From positions 1-64,000 of the forward strand of contig CAINRC010000001.1 of NCBI GenBank assembly GCA_903852495.1: a DNA stretch of 64,000 bases, read 5' to 3'. The translations under genes were made by a program, and so were the position numbers. The DNA comes from an uncultured Geobacteraceae bacterium. GTDB lineage: Bacteria; Desulfobacterota; Desulfuromonadia; Geobacterales; Pseudopelobacteraceae. Positions 25,177-33,059 of the stretch are shown here, in pieces. How positions within the stretch are numbered: position 1 is the stretch's first letter; each line of letters begins with the position of its first letter. Below the pieces are notes generated by a model. The model was not told where the DNA came from, made no database searches, and saw only the letters and a list, made by a program, of their open reading frames with translations.

Positions 25177-27159
25177 TCAATGATCACTGGCCTTGGAGAT
25201 ACCCAGACCGGTAATCTGACGTACTTCAATTTCATCAAACATCTCCTCTGCCCGCCGGTCACGGAACAGCAGCGTACCGAGGATTGCCGCAATCAAGCCG
25301 AGCGGCACTGAAACAATACCGGGGTTTTTGAGCGGGAAGATGGGGGCAGTGAGGCCGACCATTGAGGTCTGGCCGTTGTTTTTAGAGTAATCGCCACGTG
25401 ATTTTTCCAGCAGTTTCAGGTCCTTGTCCGCAAGCACGGCACCTTCAAGCTGTTTCTTTTCCAGAGTCGAAACAATCTTTTTGGCATCATCGGCTATTTT
25501 CTGCGGATAGGTCATTACCGGTGAAATCACCACTAGGCCGAGCGCAGATATTGTACCGACCAACAGTGCGGAAATAACCCCTGCGGTATTAAAGCGCTTC
25601 CAGAACAGGGACAGCATGACCGCCGGGAAGTTACCTGATGCCGCTACAGCAAAGGCCAGGGCGACGAGAGCGACCACGTTTTCCTTTTCTGCAGCAAGAC
25701 CCATGACGATGGCGGCCAAACCGACAAACAACGAAGTGATACGGGCAACCTTTACCTGGGTATGCTGATCGGCCTTGCCGTCCATAACGATATTGACGTA
25801 GACGTCATGCGCTATGGCTGCAGAAGCGGCCAGCACGAGACCGGAAACAACCGCCAGGATGGTGGCGAATGCCACGGCGCAGATAAAGGCCAGGAACATA
25901 TCGCCGCCAAGGGAACCGGCACCACCGCCCAGCAGCTGGGCAAGAAGGAGGGTCGCCATATTCCCCCCCTTGTCCACCGAGCTGATCAGCTGGGGCGAAA
26001 GGTAAAGGGCGGCACCAAAGCCGATGATGTTAATCAAAAAGAAGAACGAGCTATTGATGAACAGGGCAATAACGATTGATTTACGGGCCTCTTTTGCACT
26101 CGGCACGGTAAAGAAGCGCATTAGAATATGCGGCAGACCGGCTGCACCCAGCGCCCAGGCGATACCGAGAGAGACCTGATCAAGGGGATTTTTGAGGAAC
26201 AGCCCCGGCTCCATGAAGCGCTGACCGTAGTCGAAGCCAGCCTTGGGCAGAGCATCCTTGAGAACGTTCATCCGCACATGATCCTGAATCAGCTGGTTGC
26301 CGACGATGTCGGTGAAGAACCCCACCGGATTCATACCGGCTTTAGCCATGACCAGGAACGCCAGTAAAACGGTGCCGCTCATCAGCAGACCGGCTTTGAT
26401 GATCTGCACCCAGGTGGTGGCCTTCATGCCGCCGAACACGACGTAGCCAACCATCAGAATACCAACGCCTATTACGGAAACACGGTACGGAATGTCCAGC
26501 AGCACCTGCATCAGCTTGCCGGCACCAACCATCTGCGCGATCAGATAGAACAGCGACACTGTTACCGTGGAGAGGGCGGCCACTGCGCGCACCGGTTTTG
26601 GCGCGGTGCGGAAGGAAAGAATATCGCCCAGAGTGAACTTGCCGGCATTACGGCACGGCTCCGCGATGACGAGGAGAATTGCGATGAACGAGAACATGGG
26701 GCCGACAGCGTACATGAAACCATCAATGCCATACAGTGAGATCAAACCGGACATACCCAGGAATGAAGCTGCCGACATATAGTCACCTGCGATGGCCCAG
26801 CCGTTCTGCAAGCCGGTGATCCCACCGCCTGCGGTGTAGAAGTCGGATGCAGATTTGGTCTGCCGCGCTGCCCAGATGACAACGCAGAGGGTAATGCCGA
26901 TGATCGTCATAAACATACTGATGGTAATGGCACGATTCGGCCTGACCTTGGTGGGCATCCCACCAGCAAGTACAGGAGCGGTTGCCGCCGGGGCTGCGGC
27001 GGCCGACTGCCCGGGAACGGCTGCGGGAGCCTGCAGAGCAGGTGCGGTTGATTGGGCCACCGTCCCGGCCTGAGGAGACTGCTTTGCAGGTTCTTCAGCA
27101 AAACCGGGGGTAACCAGGAAAAGTGCGAGCATCAGTGCGGATATAATATTAGTAAACAT
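25177..27159 (-). CDS. Cation/carboxylate symporter, ActP-like (sodium:solute symporter family)
   Basis: A 660-residue membrane protein of the ActP/SSS family, with about 13 helices. Family segments are SASDFYTAGGGITGLQNGWAIAGDYMSAASFLGM, GGMKATTWVQIIKA and GLPHILMRFFTV-type loops. It carries acetate or related monocarboxylates with a cation. Two oddities: a signal-peptide-like N terminus followed by an Ala/Pro-rich linker (about residues 22-66) before the first transporter helix, and a hydrophilic insert of about 50-60 residues near the C terminus. The DUF485 gene upstream is the usual partner. Confidence 0.9.
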   Translation of the reverse strand: MFTNIISALMLALFLVTPGFAEEPAKQSPQAGTVAQSTAPALQAPAAVPGQSAAAAPAATAPVLAGGMPTKVRPNRAITISMFMTIIGITLCVVIWAARQTKSASDFYTAGGGITGLQNGWAIAGDYMSAASFLGMSGLISLYGIDGFMYAVGPMFSFIAILLVIAEPCRNAGKFTLGDILSFRTAPKPVRAVAALSTVTVSLFYLIAQMVGAGKLMQVLLDIPYRVSVIGVGILMVGYVVFGGMKATTWVQIIKAGLLMSGTVLLAFLVMAKAGMNPVGFFTDIVGNQLIQDHVRMNVLKDALPKAGFDYGQRFMEPGLFLKNPLDQVSLGIAWALGAAGLPHILMRFFTVPSAKEARKSIVIALFINSSFFFLINIIGFGAALYLSPQLISSVDKGGNMATLLLAQLLGGGAGSLGGDMFLAFICAVAFATILAVVSGLVLAASAAIAHDVYVNIVMDGKADQHTQVKVARITSLFVGLAAIVMGLAAEKENVVALVALAFAVAASGNFPAVMLSLFWKRFNTAGVISALLVGTISALGLVVISPVMTYPQKIADDAKKIVSTLEKKQLEGAVLADKDLKLLEKSRGDYSKNNGQTSMVGLTAPIFPLKNPGIVSVPLGLIAAILGTLLFRDRRAEEMFDEIEVRQITGLGISKASDH

Positions 27160-27170
27160 ATGTTCCCTCC

Positions 27171-27476
27171 CTATTGGATTTCTCTGACAAGTTCGTCAGT
27201 CAGTCGGTCAAAGTCTCTGTTGGCTATCTTCGTGTAGTACATGGCTACAAAGATCGCGACGAGAAATTGTGACAGGATAAACAGATAGCCGAAGTTAATT
27301 ACCCCGATCAGTTTGACCTTGAACAACGCCGGAAAATAACCGGACAGCAGTGGCAGCGAAAAGTAATAGATCGAGGCAACAATCCACCAGCCAAACAAAA
27401 ACACTCGTTTCTTACGTTTCAGCTCCAGATACTTCGGGTTCCGCGCGATTTCACTCCAATTGTAACTTTTTGACAT
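27171..27476 (-). CDS. DUF485 membrane protein (ActP partner)
   Basis: A 101-residue protein with two membrane helices (VFLFGWWIVASIYYFSLPLL and VINFGYLFILSQFLVAIFVA) and the DUF485 layout, as in YjcH next to ActP in enterobacteria. The start at 27474-27476 follows GGGAGGG; the longer reading upstream runs into the promoter region. It is cotranscribed with the symporter, 11 bp apart. Its molecular role is unknown. Confidence 0.9.
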   Translation of the reverse strand: MSKSYNWSEIARNPKYLELKRKKRVFLFGWWIVASIYYFSLPLLSGYFPALFKVKLIGVINFGYLFILSQFLVAIFVAMYYTKIANRDFDRLTDELVREIQ

Positions 27477-27613
27477 AGCACCCTCCCTTTCAAATGATGT
27501 ACTTCCTGTTTTATTTACAACCTGCATGGGTAGCTTACCGATACAGCGAATATTTGAGTTCCGAAACGACGTCAGTTTTTCCGTATCGCCAAACAATGAT
27601 CCGTGATGAGCAA

Positions 27614-27642
27614 AATATATATACCGTTTACGTTCATGTCAA
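27614..27642 (-). promoter_or_regulatory. Promoter plus MerR/LiuR-like operator of the DUF485-actP operon
   Basis: TTGACA (27637-27642), 17 bp, then TATATT (27614-27619) on the minus strand. The 16-bp dyad TTGAC-ATGAAC-GTAAA (27627-27642) is identical to the copy in front of thiolase. The leader to the DUF485 start is about 130 bases. Confidence 0.8.
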
Positions 27643-27763
27643 CAAAAAATATAATAGGTTTATAAATATTTTTTTCTTGCGTTATGTGTAATGAAAATAG
27701 GCACCTGACTTATACATCGACGTCTCTGAGTTTTGTAGTAATGGCCAGTGTTGACAACGTTTG

Positions 27764-27814
27764 TTGACGTTGTTGTAAATTGTCTTATTGACAAAACGGT
27801 TATTCAGACATAAT
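27764..27814 (+). promoter_or_regulatory. Candidate promoter and operator of the MerR-family gene
   Basis: TTGAC-GTTGTT-GTAAA (27764-27779) keeps both half-sites of the dyad found at the three target operons. Downstream, TTGACA (27788-27793) and CATAAT (27809-27814) form a possible promoter with a short 15-bp spacer. Autoregulation is suggested. Confidence 0.5.
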
Positions 27815-27834
27815 AACAGGTAGGAAATGAAGAC

Positions 27835-28257
27835 ATGATTCGAGGCGGATTTATGACTATAGACGAAGAAAGTACCCAGATAATTGCCATTGGCGACCTG
27901 GCAAAGAGCATCGGACTGACCACGCGAACACTCAGATATTGGGAAGAGGTCGGCATAATTGAAACAGAGGAACGTGCCGGCGGAGCAATCAGAGGGTACT
28001 CCCCCTATTTCGTGCGGCGCATAAAATTCATCATGAAGCTGAAAGACCTGGGGCTTACCATCAGGGAAATGCAGGAACTGTATGTGGCGTATGGGGAAGC
28101 AAAAGAGACAGACCAGATGATTCCGCGGCTAGTTGCCGTTTTGGACAGGCATACGCAGTTAGTTGACGAAAAGATCGAGAAACTCCATTCTCTCAGGAAA
28201 GATATTGTCGAATATCGGCAGCGAATGTTCGCCAAACATTCTGCCAGCAACGGGTAG
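27835..28257 (+). CDS. MerR-family transcriptional regulator (LiuR-like)
   Basis: A 140-residue regulator. The winged helix-turn-helix is IGDLAKSIGLTTRTLRYWEEVGII, followed by the GYSPYFVRRIKFIMKLKDLGLTIREMQELY wing and coiled-coil helix. There is no cysteine cluster for metal sensing, so a small organic effector such as an acyl-CoA is likely. It is transcribed divergently from the DUF485-actP operon and lies close to three promoters carrying a LiuR-type dyad. LiuR is the known MerR-type regulator of branched-chain amino acid and acyl-CoA use in proteobacteria; that identity is inferred. The in-frame ATG at 27853 is an alternative start. Confidence 0.85.
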   Translation: MIRGGFMTIDEESTQIIAIGDLAKSIGLTTRTLRYWEEVGIIETEERAGGAIRGYSPYFVRRIKFIMKLKDLGLTIREMQELYVAYGEAKETDQMIPRLVAVLDRHTQLVDEKIEKLHSLRKDIVEYRQRMFAKHSASNG

Positions 28258-28409
28258 GACCGAATTTCAGCAGACAGAGCAGTCGGCAACAGCGAGGCAA
28301 TCTGCACCAAAAACAGCTTGTGTTTACTGATCTTACTGGGTAATCTTGGCCGCAGCGGGGAGAACTGCTCCCGGCTGAAACGGCATCATGAATAAGGAGG
28401 AGTGCGCAG

Positions 28410-28817
28410 ATGATGACAAAAGAGGAAGCACGGGAGTTCACCAACAGATGGTTGCCGAAATGGACCGGGAACAAACCTGAAGAACTGCTGGCGTTTTACG
28501 CTGATGACGCCTTTTTTCTCGATCCGGGGCGCCCGCAGGGAATCCAGGGGAAAGAGGCTCTGTTTGCCTATTTCACCAACGTACTCAGCCACAACCCGAC
28601 CTGGGTCTGGAGTCAGGTTGAACCGATTCCCATTGAAGGCGGCTTTCTGAACAAACTGTCCGCGCGCATCCCGGTGGGTGAAATGGTGGTGGAGTGTGTA
28701 GGACTCTGTTTCCTGCAGTTTAATGATGTGGGGAAAATCAAGCGGAATGAAATCTATTTTGACCGAACCGAGCTGATCATGGAAATCAACAAATATCGTC
28801 AGTCATTTGCCCATTAA
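28410..28817 (+). CDS. SnoaL-like / NTF2-fold small protein
   Basis: A 135-residue protein with the nuclear transport factor 2-like fold pattern: FTNRWLPKWTGNKPEELLAFYADDAFFLDP near the start and an ECVGLCFLQFNDVGKIKRNEIYFDR sheet region. Such proteins are small-molecule isomerases, hydrolases or binding proteins, and the substrate cannot be read from sequence. AAGGAGG precedes the ATG. It is monocistronic and convergent with the selenium operon. Confidence 0.7.
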   Translation: MMTKEEAREFTNRWLPKWTGNKPEELLAFYADDAFFLDPGRPQGIQGKEALFAYFTNVLSHNPTWVWSQVEPIPIEGGFLNKLSARIPVGEMVVECVGLCFLQFNDVGKIKRNEIYFDRTELIMEINKYRQSFAH

Positions 28818-28831
28818 TACGGCTGCGGTAC

Positions 28832-28864
28832 GGCCGGTCGAGGAGAAGTGTTTCTCGACCGGCC
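28832..28864. terminator. Hairpin between convergent genes
   Basis: A perfect 11-bp GC-rich stem (28832-28842 with 28854-28864) sits between the ends of the SnoaL-like and mnmH genes. It can serve both strands, but neither side has a strong T run. Confidence 0.55.
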
Positions 28865-28870
28865 ACCCGC

Positions 28871-29893
28871 TTACCCGCGCGAACTCCAGAATTTTCCCAA
28901 CTCCTTCTCAGCTTGGCGGAAATCTTCCAGTTCCAGATCCAGGTCGGGCGTCCAGGGACGGTTCTTGTAATACATTTTGTCGTAATACTCTTCCATAAGG
29001 CCCCGGGCAACCCCAGCCACATCCCACCCTTCAATCATGCTTTTCAACTCAGCATAACGGACACCGGCCAGTTTTTTCTTGATCCGTTCAAGAGCATCCA
29101 GCATTGCCTCCCGGTATTCGGGACGGGCATATTCAGCGGTGAGCCGTTCCACACGGGTTTCTAACGCTGCGTGGCACCAGACTTTGCAGCCTGCCGCCAT
29201 TGTCTGGTACAGATTCCCCGGGAGGGAATACTTCCCGATACGCTGACTTTCCCCCTCCAGCACAATCGCCCTGTCTGCCGGCAACCGCCTGAACTCATCC
29301 CACAAGGTTGTTTCAAAATGTTTCTGGGTCACGCTCTGCTCCAGCCCGAGAGCTCCGAAAGCCGACCCCCTGTGACAGGCAATCCCCTCAAGATCGATCG
29401 TTGCCCAGCGCGAAGGATCAAGACCATTGATAAACGTAGTCTTTCCGGTACCGGTCATACCGTGCATGACGATCAGACGGGAGGGAAAATCGCACCGATC
29501 AAAATAATCGATCACATGGGCACGGAAGGTTTTATAGCCGCCGACAAGCTGACCCGCCGGGGTGCCGCACATTTCCACCAGCATGGCAACGGAGAGGCTG
29601 CGCAGCCCCCCGCGCCAGCAGTAGATAACAATCGGTCGACCGGCGGCCAGGGCAAGTATTTGGTCAACCATGGAGTAAAACCGGGGGCAGGAAAGCTCAA
29701 GCCCCCGCCGTCTGGCCTCAGCCGGACCAATTTGTTTATAGATCGTTCCGACTTCCGCCCGCTCTTCATTGGACAGAAGGGGGACGTTGTGAGCACCGGG
29801 GATGTGATCCTCCGCAAATTCAAGCGGGGTTCTCACATCTATGAAGCAGTGGCTGTCAATAAGCTGGGGGGTAAACGGAATTTTTTCCGGCAT
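28871..29893 (-). CDS. mnmH: tRNA 2-selenouridine synthase (MnmH/SelU/YbbB)
   Basis: A 340-residue protein with a rhodanese domain, where Cys92 in YCWRGGLRS is the catalytic residue. A P-loop domain follows, with HGMTGTGKTTF near residues 144-154. It replaces sulfur of 2-thiouridine at the wobble position of some tRNAs with selenium, using selenophosphate and geranyl transfer chemistry. GGAG lies eight bases before the ATG. It is the third gene of selD-yedF-mnmH, so the selenium donor is encoded with it. Confidence 0.94.
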   Translation of the reverse strand: MPEKIPFTPQLIDSHCFIDVRTPLEFAEDHIPGAHNVPLLSNEERAEVGTIYKQIGPAEARRRGLELSCPRFYSMVDQILALAAGRPIVIYCWRGGLRSLSVAMLVEMCGTPAGQLVGGYKTFRAHVIDYFDRCDFPSRLIVMHGMTGTGKTTFINGLDPSRWATIDLEGIACHRGSAFGALGLEQSVTQKHFETTLWDEFRRLPADRAIVLEGESQRIGKYSLPGNLYQTMAAGCKVWCHAALETRVERLTAEYARPEYREAMLDALERIKKKLAGVRYAELKSMIEGWDVAGVARGLMEEYYDKMYYKNRPWTPDLDLELEDFRQAEKELGKFWSSRG

Positions 29894-29950
29894 TACTGTT
29901 CTCCAGGTGTTCCGACTGCGGTATCATTCCAGTTCCGGCTCAAATCGGAA

Positions 29951-30565
29951 TCAGACCGTTACAACAGAGTCGGCGTCCTTCATACCGGTGACTATCTCCA
30001 GCATATTCGTGACCTCGCCAACCTTCATTTTATCCAGAATATGAAAGAACGCCAGACAGGCACCGCACGCCGTGACCTGAACGCCGTTCCCCACAAGTTC
30101 CTGTAAAATCGGCACCGCTTCGGATCCCTCCGCCGTGAAGCTGACGCCGCTGTTGACAAAAACAACGCGCCAGAGCTCCGGCCCCATTTCTTTCAGGGTT
30201 TTGAGGAAATTAAACATCAGCATATCACCCAGAGCATCGTCGCCACGCCCCATGTGAGTTGACGTCACCAGAATCATGATTTTCCCGGTTCCTGATTTCA
30301 GCTTCTTCACACTGCCCGGCACGGAAGATTCTACGGGGGCATCGGCACCCTCCCCCTTCGTACCCACAACCCGAAACTCATTCCCCTGCACTTCAAAGCG
30401 GACCTGGTAATTCTGATGCTCCAGAAAACGGCTGACATTCTGCCGGGCGGCATCATTATCCACACGTACCACTATGGCATCAGGCGCCTCACTACTGAGC
30501 AGATCCCTCACCTGAAGCACCGGAGCGGGACAGGCCAGACCGCGACAATCCAATTCGTTTACCAC
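29951..30565 (-). CDS. yedF: YedF family sulfurtransferase-like selenium metabolism protein
   Basis: A 204-residue two-domain protein. The N-terminal TusA-like domain has LDCRGLACPAPVLQVRD with the CPxP cysteine. The C-terminal DsrE-like domain has MILVTSTHMGRGDDALG and VTACGACLAFF. This fused family is found almost only with selD and is thought to handle selenium or persulfide. The GTG at 30563-30565 is chosen because GGAGG lies five bases before it; an upstream TTG overlaps that site. Confidence 0.9.
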   Translation of the reverse strand: MVNELDCRGLACPAPVLQVRDLLSSEAPDAIVVRVDNDAARQNVSRFLEHQNYQVRFEVQGNEFRVVGTKGEGADAPVESSVPGSVKKLKSGTGKIMILVTSTHMGRGDDALGDMLMFNFLKTLKEMGPELWRVVFVNSGVSFTAEGSEAVPILQELVGNGVQVTACGACLAFFHILDKMKVGEVTNMLEIVTGMKDADSVVTV

Positions 30566-30583
30566 GCAAACCTCCAATTCTGT

Positions 30584-31630
30584 TTATTCTACAATAATCC
30601 TGTCAATCGGCCCGGCAACGACTTCACCGACAATCGCAGCTGCTTCAACACCGCCCGTTCGCAAAGCATGGACCAGCTGTTCCGCGTCACCTGGCGCAAC
30701 CGCAATCAGCAGCCCGCCGGAGGTCTGGGGATCAAAAAGCAGATCCTGCATCCTCTGGGAGACTTCGGCGCCGAACTCTACGAACGAGCCGCGAAAGCTC
30801 CTGTTGTTATAGGCACCGGCAGGTATCAACCCCATGGCCGCCCACTCCAGCGCCTCCGGGTACACCGGCACCTGTGCCGCCTTGATGCGTACCCCATACC
30901 CGGAATCCACGGTCATCTCGGCAAGATGGCCAAGAAAACCGAATCCGGTAATATCCGTACAGGCATGTACCGAAAAATCCTGCATGATTGCAGCGGCGGC
31001 CCGGTTCAACGTCGCCATTGCCGCCGTTACCCTCTCCGTCACCCCCTGGTCGGCAAGCCCAGCTTTGATGGCGGTGGCAATAATCCCCGTACCGATCGGT
31101 TTTGTAAGGACAAGGCAATCGCCGCACTGCAGGTTCCGTTTGGTCAGAATCCGGTCAGGGTGGATATAGCCGGTCACCGAAAGGCCATACTTCAGTTCAC
31201 TGTCCTCCACGGTATGGCCGCCGACCAGCACGACCCCCGCTTCCCGCATCTTGTCCAGCCCCCCCTCAATGACCAGGCGCAGTACGGAGAGGTCCATGGT
31301 TTTGGCGGGAAAAGCGACAATGTTCATGGCCGTCTTCGGCGTCCCCCCCATGGCATACACATCGCTCAAGGCATTGGCGGCGGCAATCTGGCCGAAACTG
31401 TAGGGATCATCGACCATGGGCGGAAAAAAATCGATCGTCTGAACCAGGGCGAGATCGTCCGAAACCCGGTAAACCCCGGCATCGTCGGCACGGTCCAGAC
31501 CGACCAGAAGATTCGGGTCCACCGGCAGATCGAGTCCGCACAGCGCCCGATCCAGATCTCCGGGAGAAAGTTTGGCGGCGCATCCCGCTCCCTTGACAGT
31601 CTGTGTAAGTCGTATGGTTTGGCTGGTCAC
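30584..31630 (-). CDS. selD: Selenide, water dikinase (selenophosphate synthetase)
   Basis: A 348-residue SelD. Starting at the GTG at 31628-31630 (AGGAG eight bases upstream) places Cys17 and Lys20 of KGAGCAAK exactly at the catalytic positions known in E. coli. Cys rather than selenocysteine occupies the site. Other motifs are TIDFFPPMVDDPYSFG, GGTPKTAMN and GGHTVED, and DPQTSGGLL near the C terminus. It makes selenophosphate for mnmH. No selA or selB is in the window. Confidence 0.95.
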   Translation of the reverse strand: MTSQTIRLTQTVKGAGCAAKLSPGDLDRALCGLDLPVDPNLLVGLDRADDAGVYRVSDDLALVQTIDFFPPMVDDPYSFGQIAAANALSDVYAMGGTPKTAMNIVAFPAKTMDLSVLRLVIEGGLDKMREAGVVLVGGHTVEDSELKYGLSVTGYIHPDRILTKRNLQCGDCLVLTKPIGTGIIATAIKAGLADQGVTERVTAAMATLNRAAAAIMQDFSVHACTDITGFGFLGHLAEMTVDSGYGVRIKAAQVPVYPEALEWAAMGLIPAGAYNNRSFRGSFVEFGAEVSQRMQDLLFDPQTSGGLLIAVAPGDAEQLVHALRTGGVEAAAIVGEVVAGPIDRIIVE

Positions 31631-31842
31631 AGCAGAAGCTCCTGATAATAGTTTTTGTTCAGGCGGCAATGTAACTGAAAACACAGCTAATGTCCACCTC
31701 CGGCACGCCCTGACTCCGCCTGCCATACCGGTTATTGACGGCGTTCTTCCGGTTTACTGCACAACAGATATTCTGATGGTAGTGTTGAAATTAGTGTATC
31801 TTATGCCCATATCGAATTCTCAGGATTAAAAAGGTGTACGCG

Positions 31843-32805
31843 ATGTTTCCATTTTTTCATTCCATTTTTAACGGCAGCGAAGAAACGGGCGGTTTTCCTG
31901 AATCACTTATAAAAGCGGCTGTTGAACGGGCCGTAGACGGGACCGACCCCTGGCTGCGGGCTGTTTCCGGCTACAAGAAGGAGCTGCGGCCCGCTGTGCT
32001 TCTGGCTATTGCCCATGTGGTTGATCTTGTGGACAGCATTCCGCCTCCTGTCGTCCTGAGCAGAACATCCTTTGAGAACAACCCGCAGCTGCATCCGTTT
32101 TTTATCTCCGGGGATGAACTGGATACGTTCATCGCAAAGAACAAACCGCTGGCAGAGTTGCGCAAAAACGCCGGAGAAGCCCGGGAAGCACACGCCCTGT
32201 TGTTCATGGAAAAACGGGAAACGTGGATACTGGGCGCCGAGCTGGTCGGCGAAATTATCACCTCTGGCGTACCGATGATGACGGTGAGCTTTGAATCACA
32301 TCAACTGGTCGATCCCAGCGTGACTGAATCCGTAATGCGGCGCAAGCTGAAGATCCGGGCTTTTGATCACCTGCTCAGCATCGCCCTGAAACGGATTACG
32401 GCGGTTAAAACCGAGCGTGGCAATCTTGAGCGATACCGCGCCCTTCTCGAGGCAAAGCTGAACCTTCTCAACCAGGTGGGGTGGGGATTTGGAGAGGCCC
32501 ATACGGTCGTTGGGGAGGATCTGGAAAAAACAGCGGATCTGTTGGGAAAGATAGAAGCACAACTTAATGCCATCGGCAGCGATGACGAGATGCTGGGAAA
32601 GTACCTCCATTGTGTAATCAAAGTACTCTCCAACCCGGCCGGTTATCTCTGGGCGATACATGAAAAGCTGACCATTGACAGGATGGGTATAAAGCGCGGT
32701 GGGGGAGATTGCAATACCCCGGAATTGCAACTGAACGAATTGGGCAATGCCGAAGGTCGCTGCCTGGTTTTCGTACCGGTGACAATTCCACTGTGCCCGG
32801 TATAA
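31843..32805 (+). CDS. Hypothetical protein, 320 residues
   Basis: I do not recognise this protein. It starts at the ATG at 31843 (AAAAGG seven bases upstream) in preference to a GTG at 31834. It is soluble, mostly helical by composition, without a signal peptide, P-loop or clear metal motif. The central part (RRKLKIRAFDHLLSIALKRI, then RALLEAKLNLLNQV) is amphipathic and could form a helical bundle. It lies between the divergent selD operon and an ABC transporter operon and seems monocistronic. Confidence 0.75.
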   Translation: MFPFFHSIFNGSEETGGFPESLIKAAVERAVDGTDPWLRAVSGYKKELRPAVLLAIAHVVDLVDSIPPPVVLSRTSFENNPQLHPFFISGDELDTFIAKNKPLAELRKNAGEAREAHALLFMEKRETWILGAELVGEIITSGVPMMTVSFESHQLVDPSVTESVMRRKLKIRAFDHLLSIALKRITAVKTERGNLERYRALLEAKLNLLNQVGWGFGEAHTVVGEDLEKTADLLGKIEAQLNAIGSDDEMLGKYLHCVIKVLSNPAGYLWAIHEKLTIDRMGIKRGGGDCNTPELQLNELGNAEGRCLVFVPVTIPLCPV

Positions 32806-32937
32806 TTTCCGAGGTAAGCTCAATGTAATAAAGGAAAAACCAACAGACACGTCTACCTACAACTACTCTGTATAATTTAGTTGTTTTTGCCGCCCCACTA
32901 AACTATCCTGTTTACAATATACCACAGTTATAGAACG

Positions 32938-32995
32938 TACCGACAACCTAGGTATGAGTCCTCCCGGGAGGAGACTATAATTAGCATTGTCGGTA
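32938..32995 (+). promoter_or_regulatory. Nested palindromes and -10 box before the ABC transporter operon
   Basis: A perfect 9-bp inverted repeat, TACCGACAA (32938-32946) and TTGTCGGTA (32987-32995), encloses a 14-bp perfect palindrome TCCTCCCGGGAGGA (32959-32972) and TATAAT (32976-32981). No -35 hexamer is present at the usual spacing, so an activator acting at these repeats is plausible. Confidence 0.5.
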
Positions 32996-33059
32996 TTGAT
33001 ATGCATGGAGAACTGGTTTTTATTTATTGGAGCAGTCAAAATCACAAGGAGGGTTACAC

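Noticed and set aside
30416-31645. 409-residue open frame on the plus strand
   Set aside because: It lies opposite yedF and selD, whose motifs are unmistakable. The product is rich in His, Arg and Gly with no family pattern, a common effect of GC-rich codon bias on the opposite strand.
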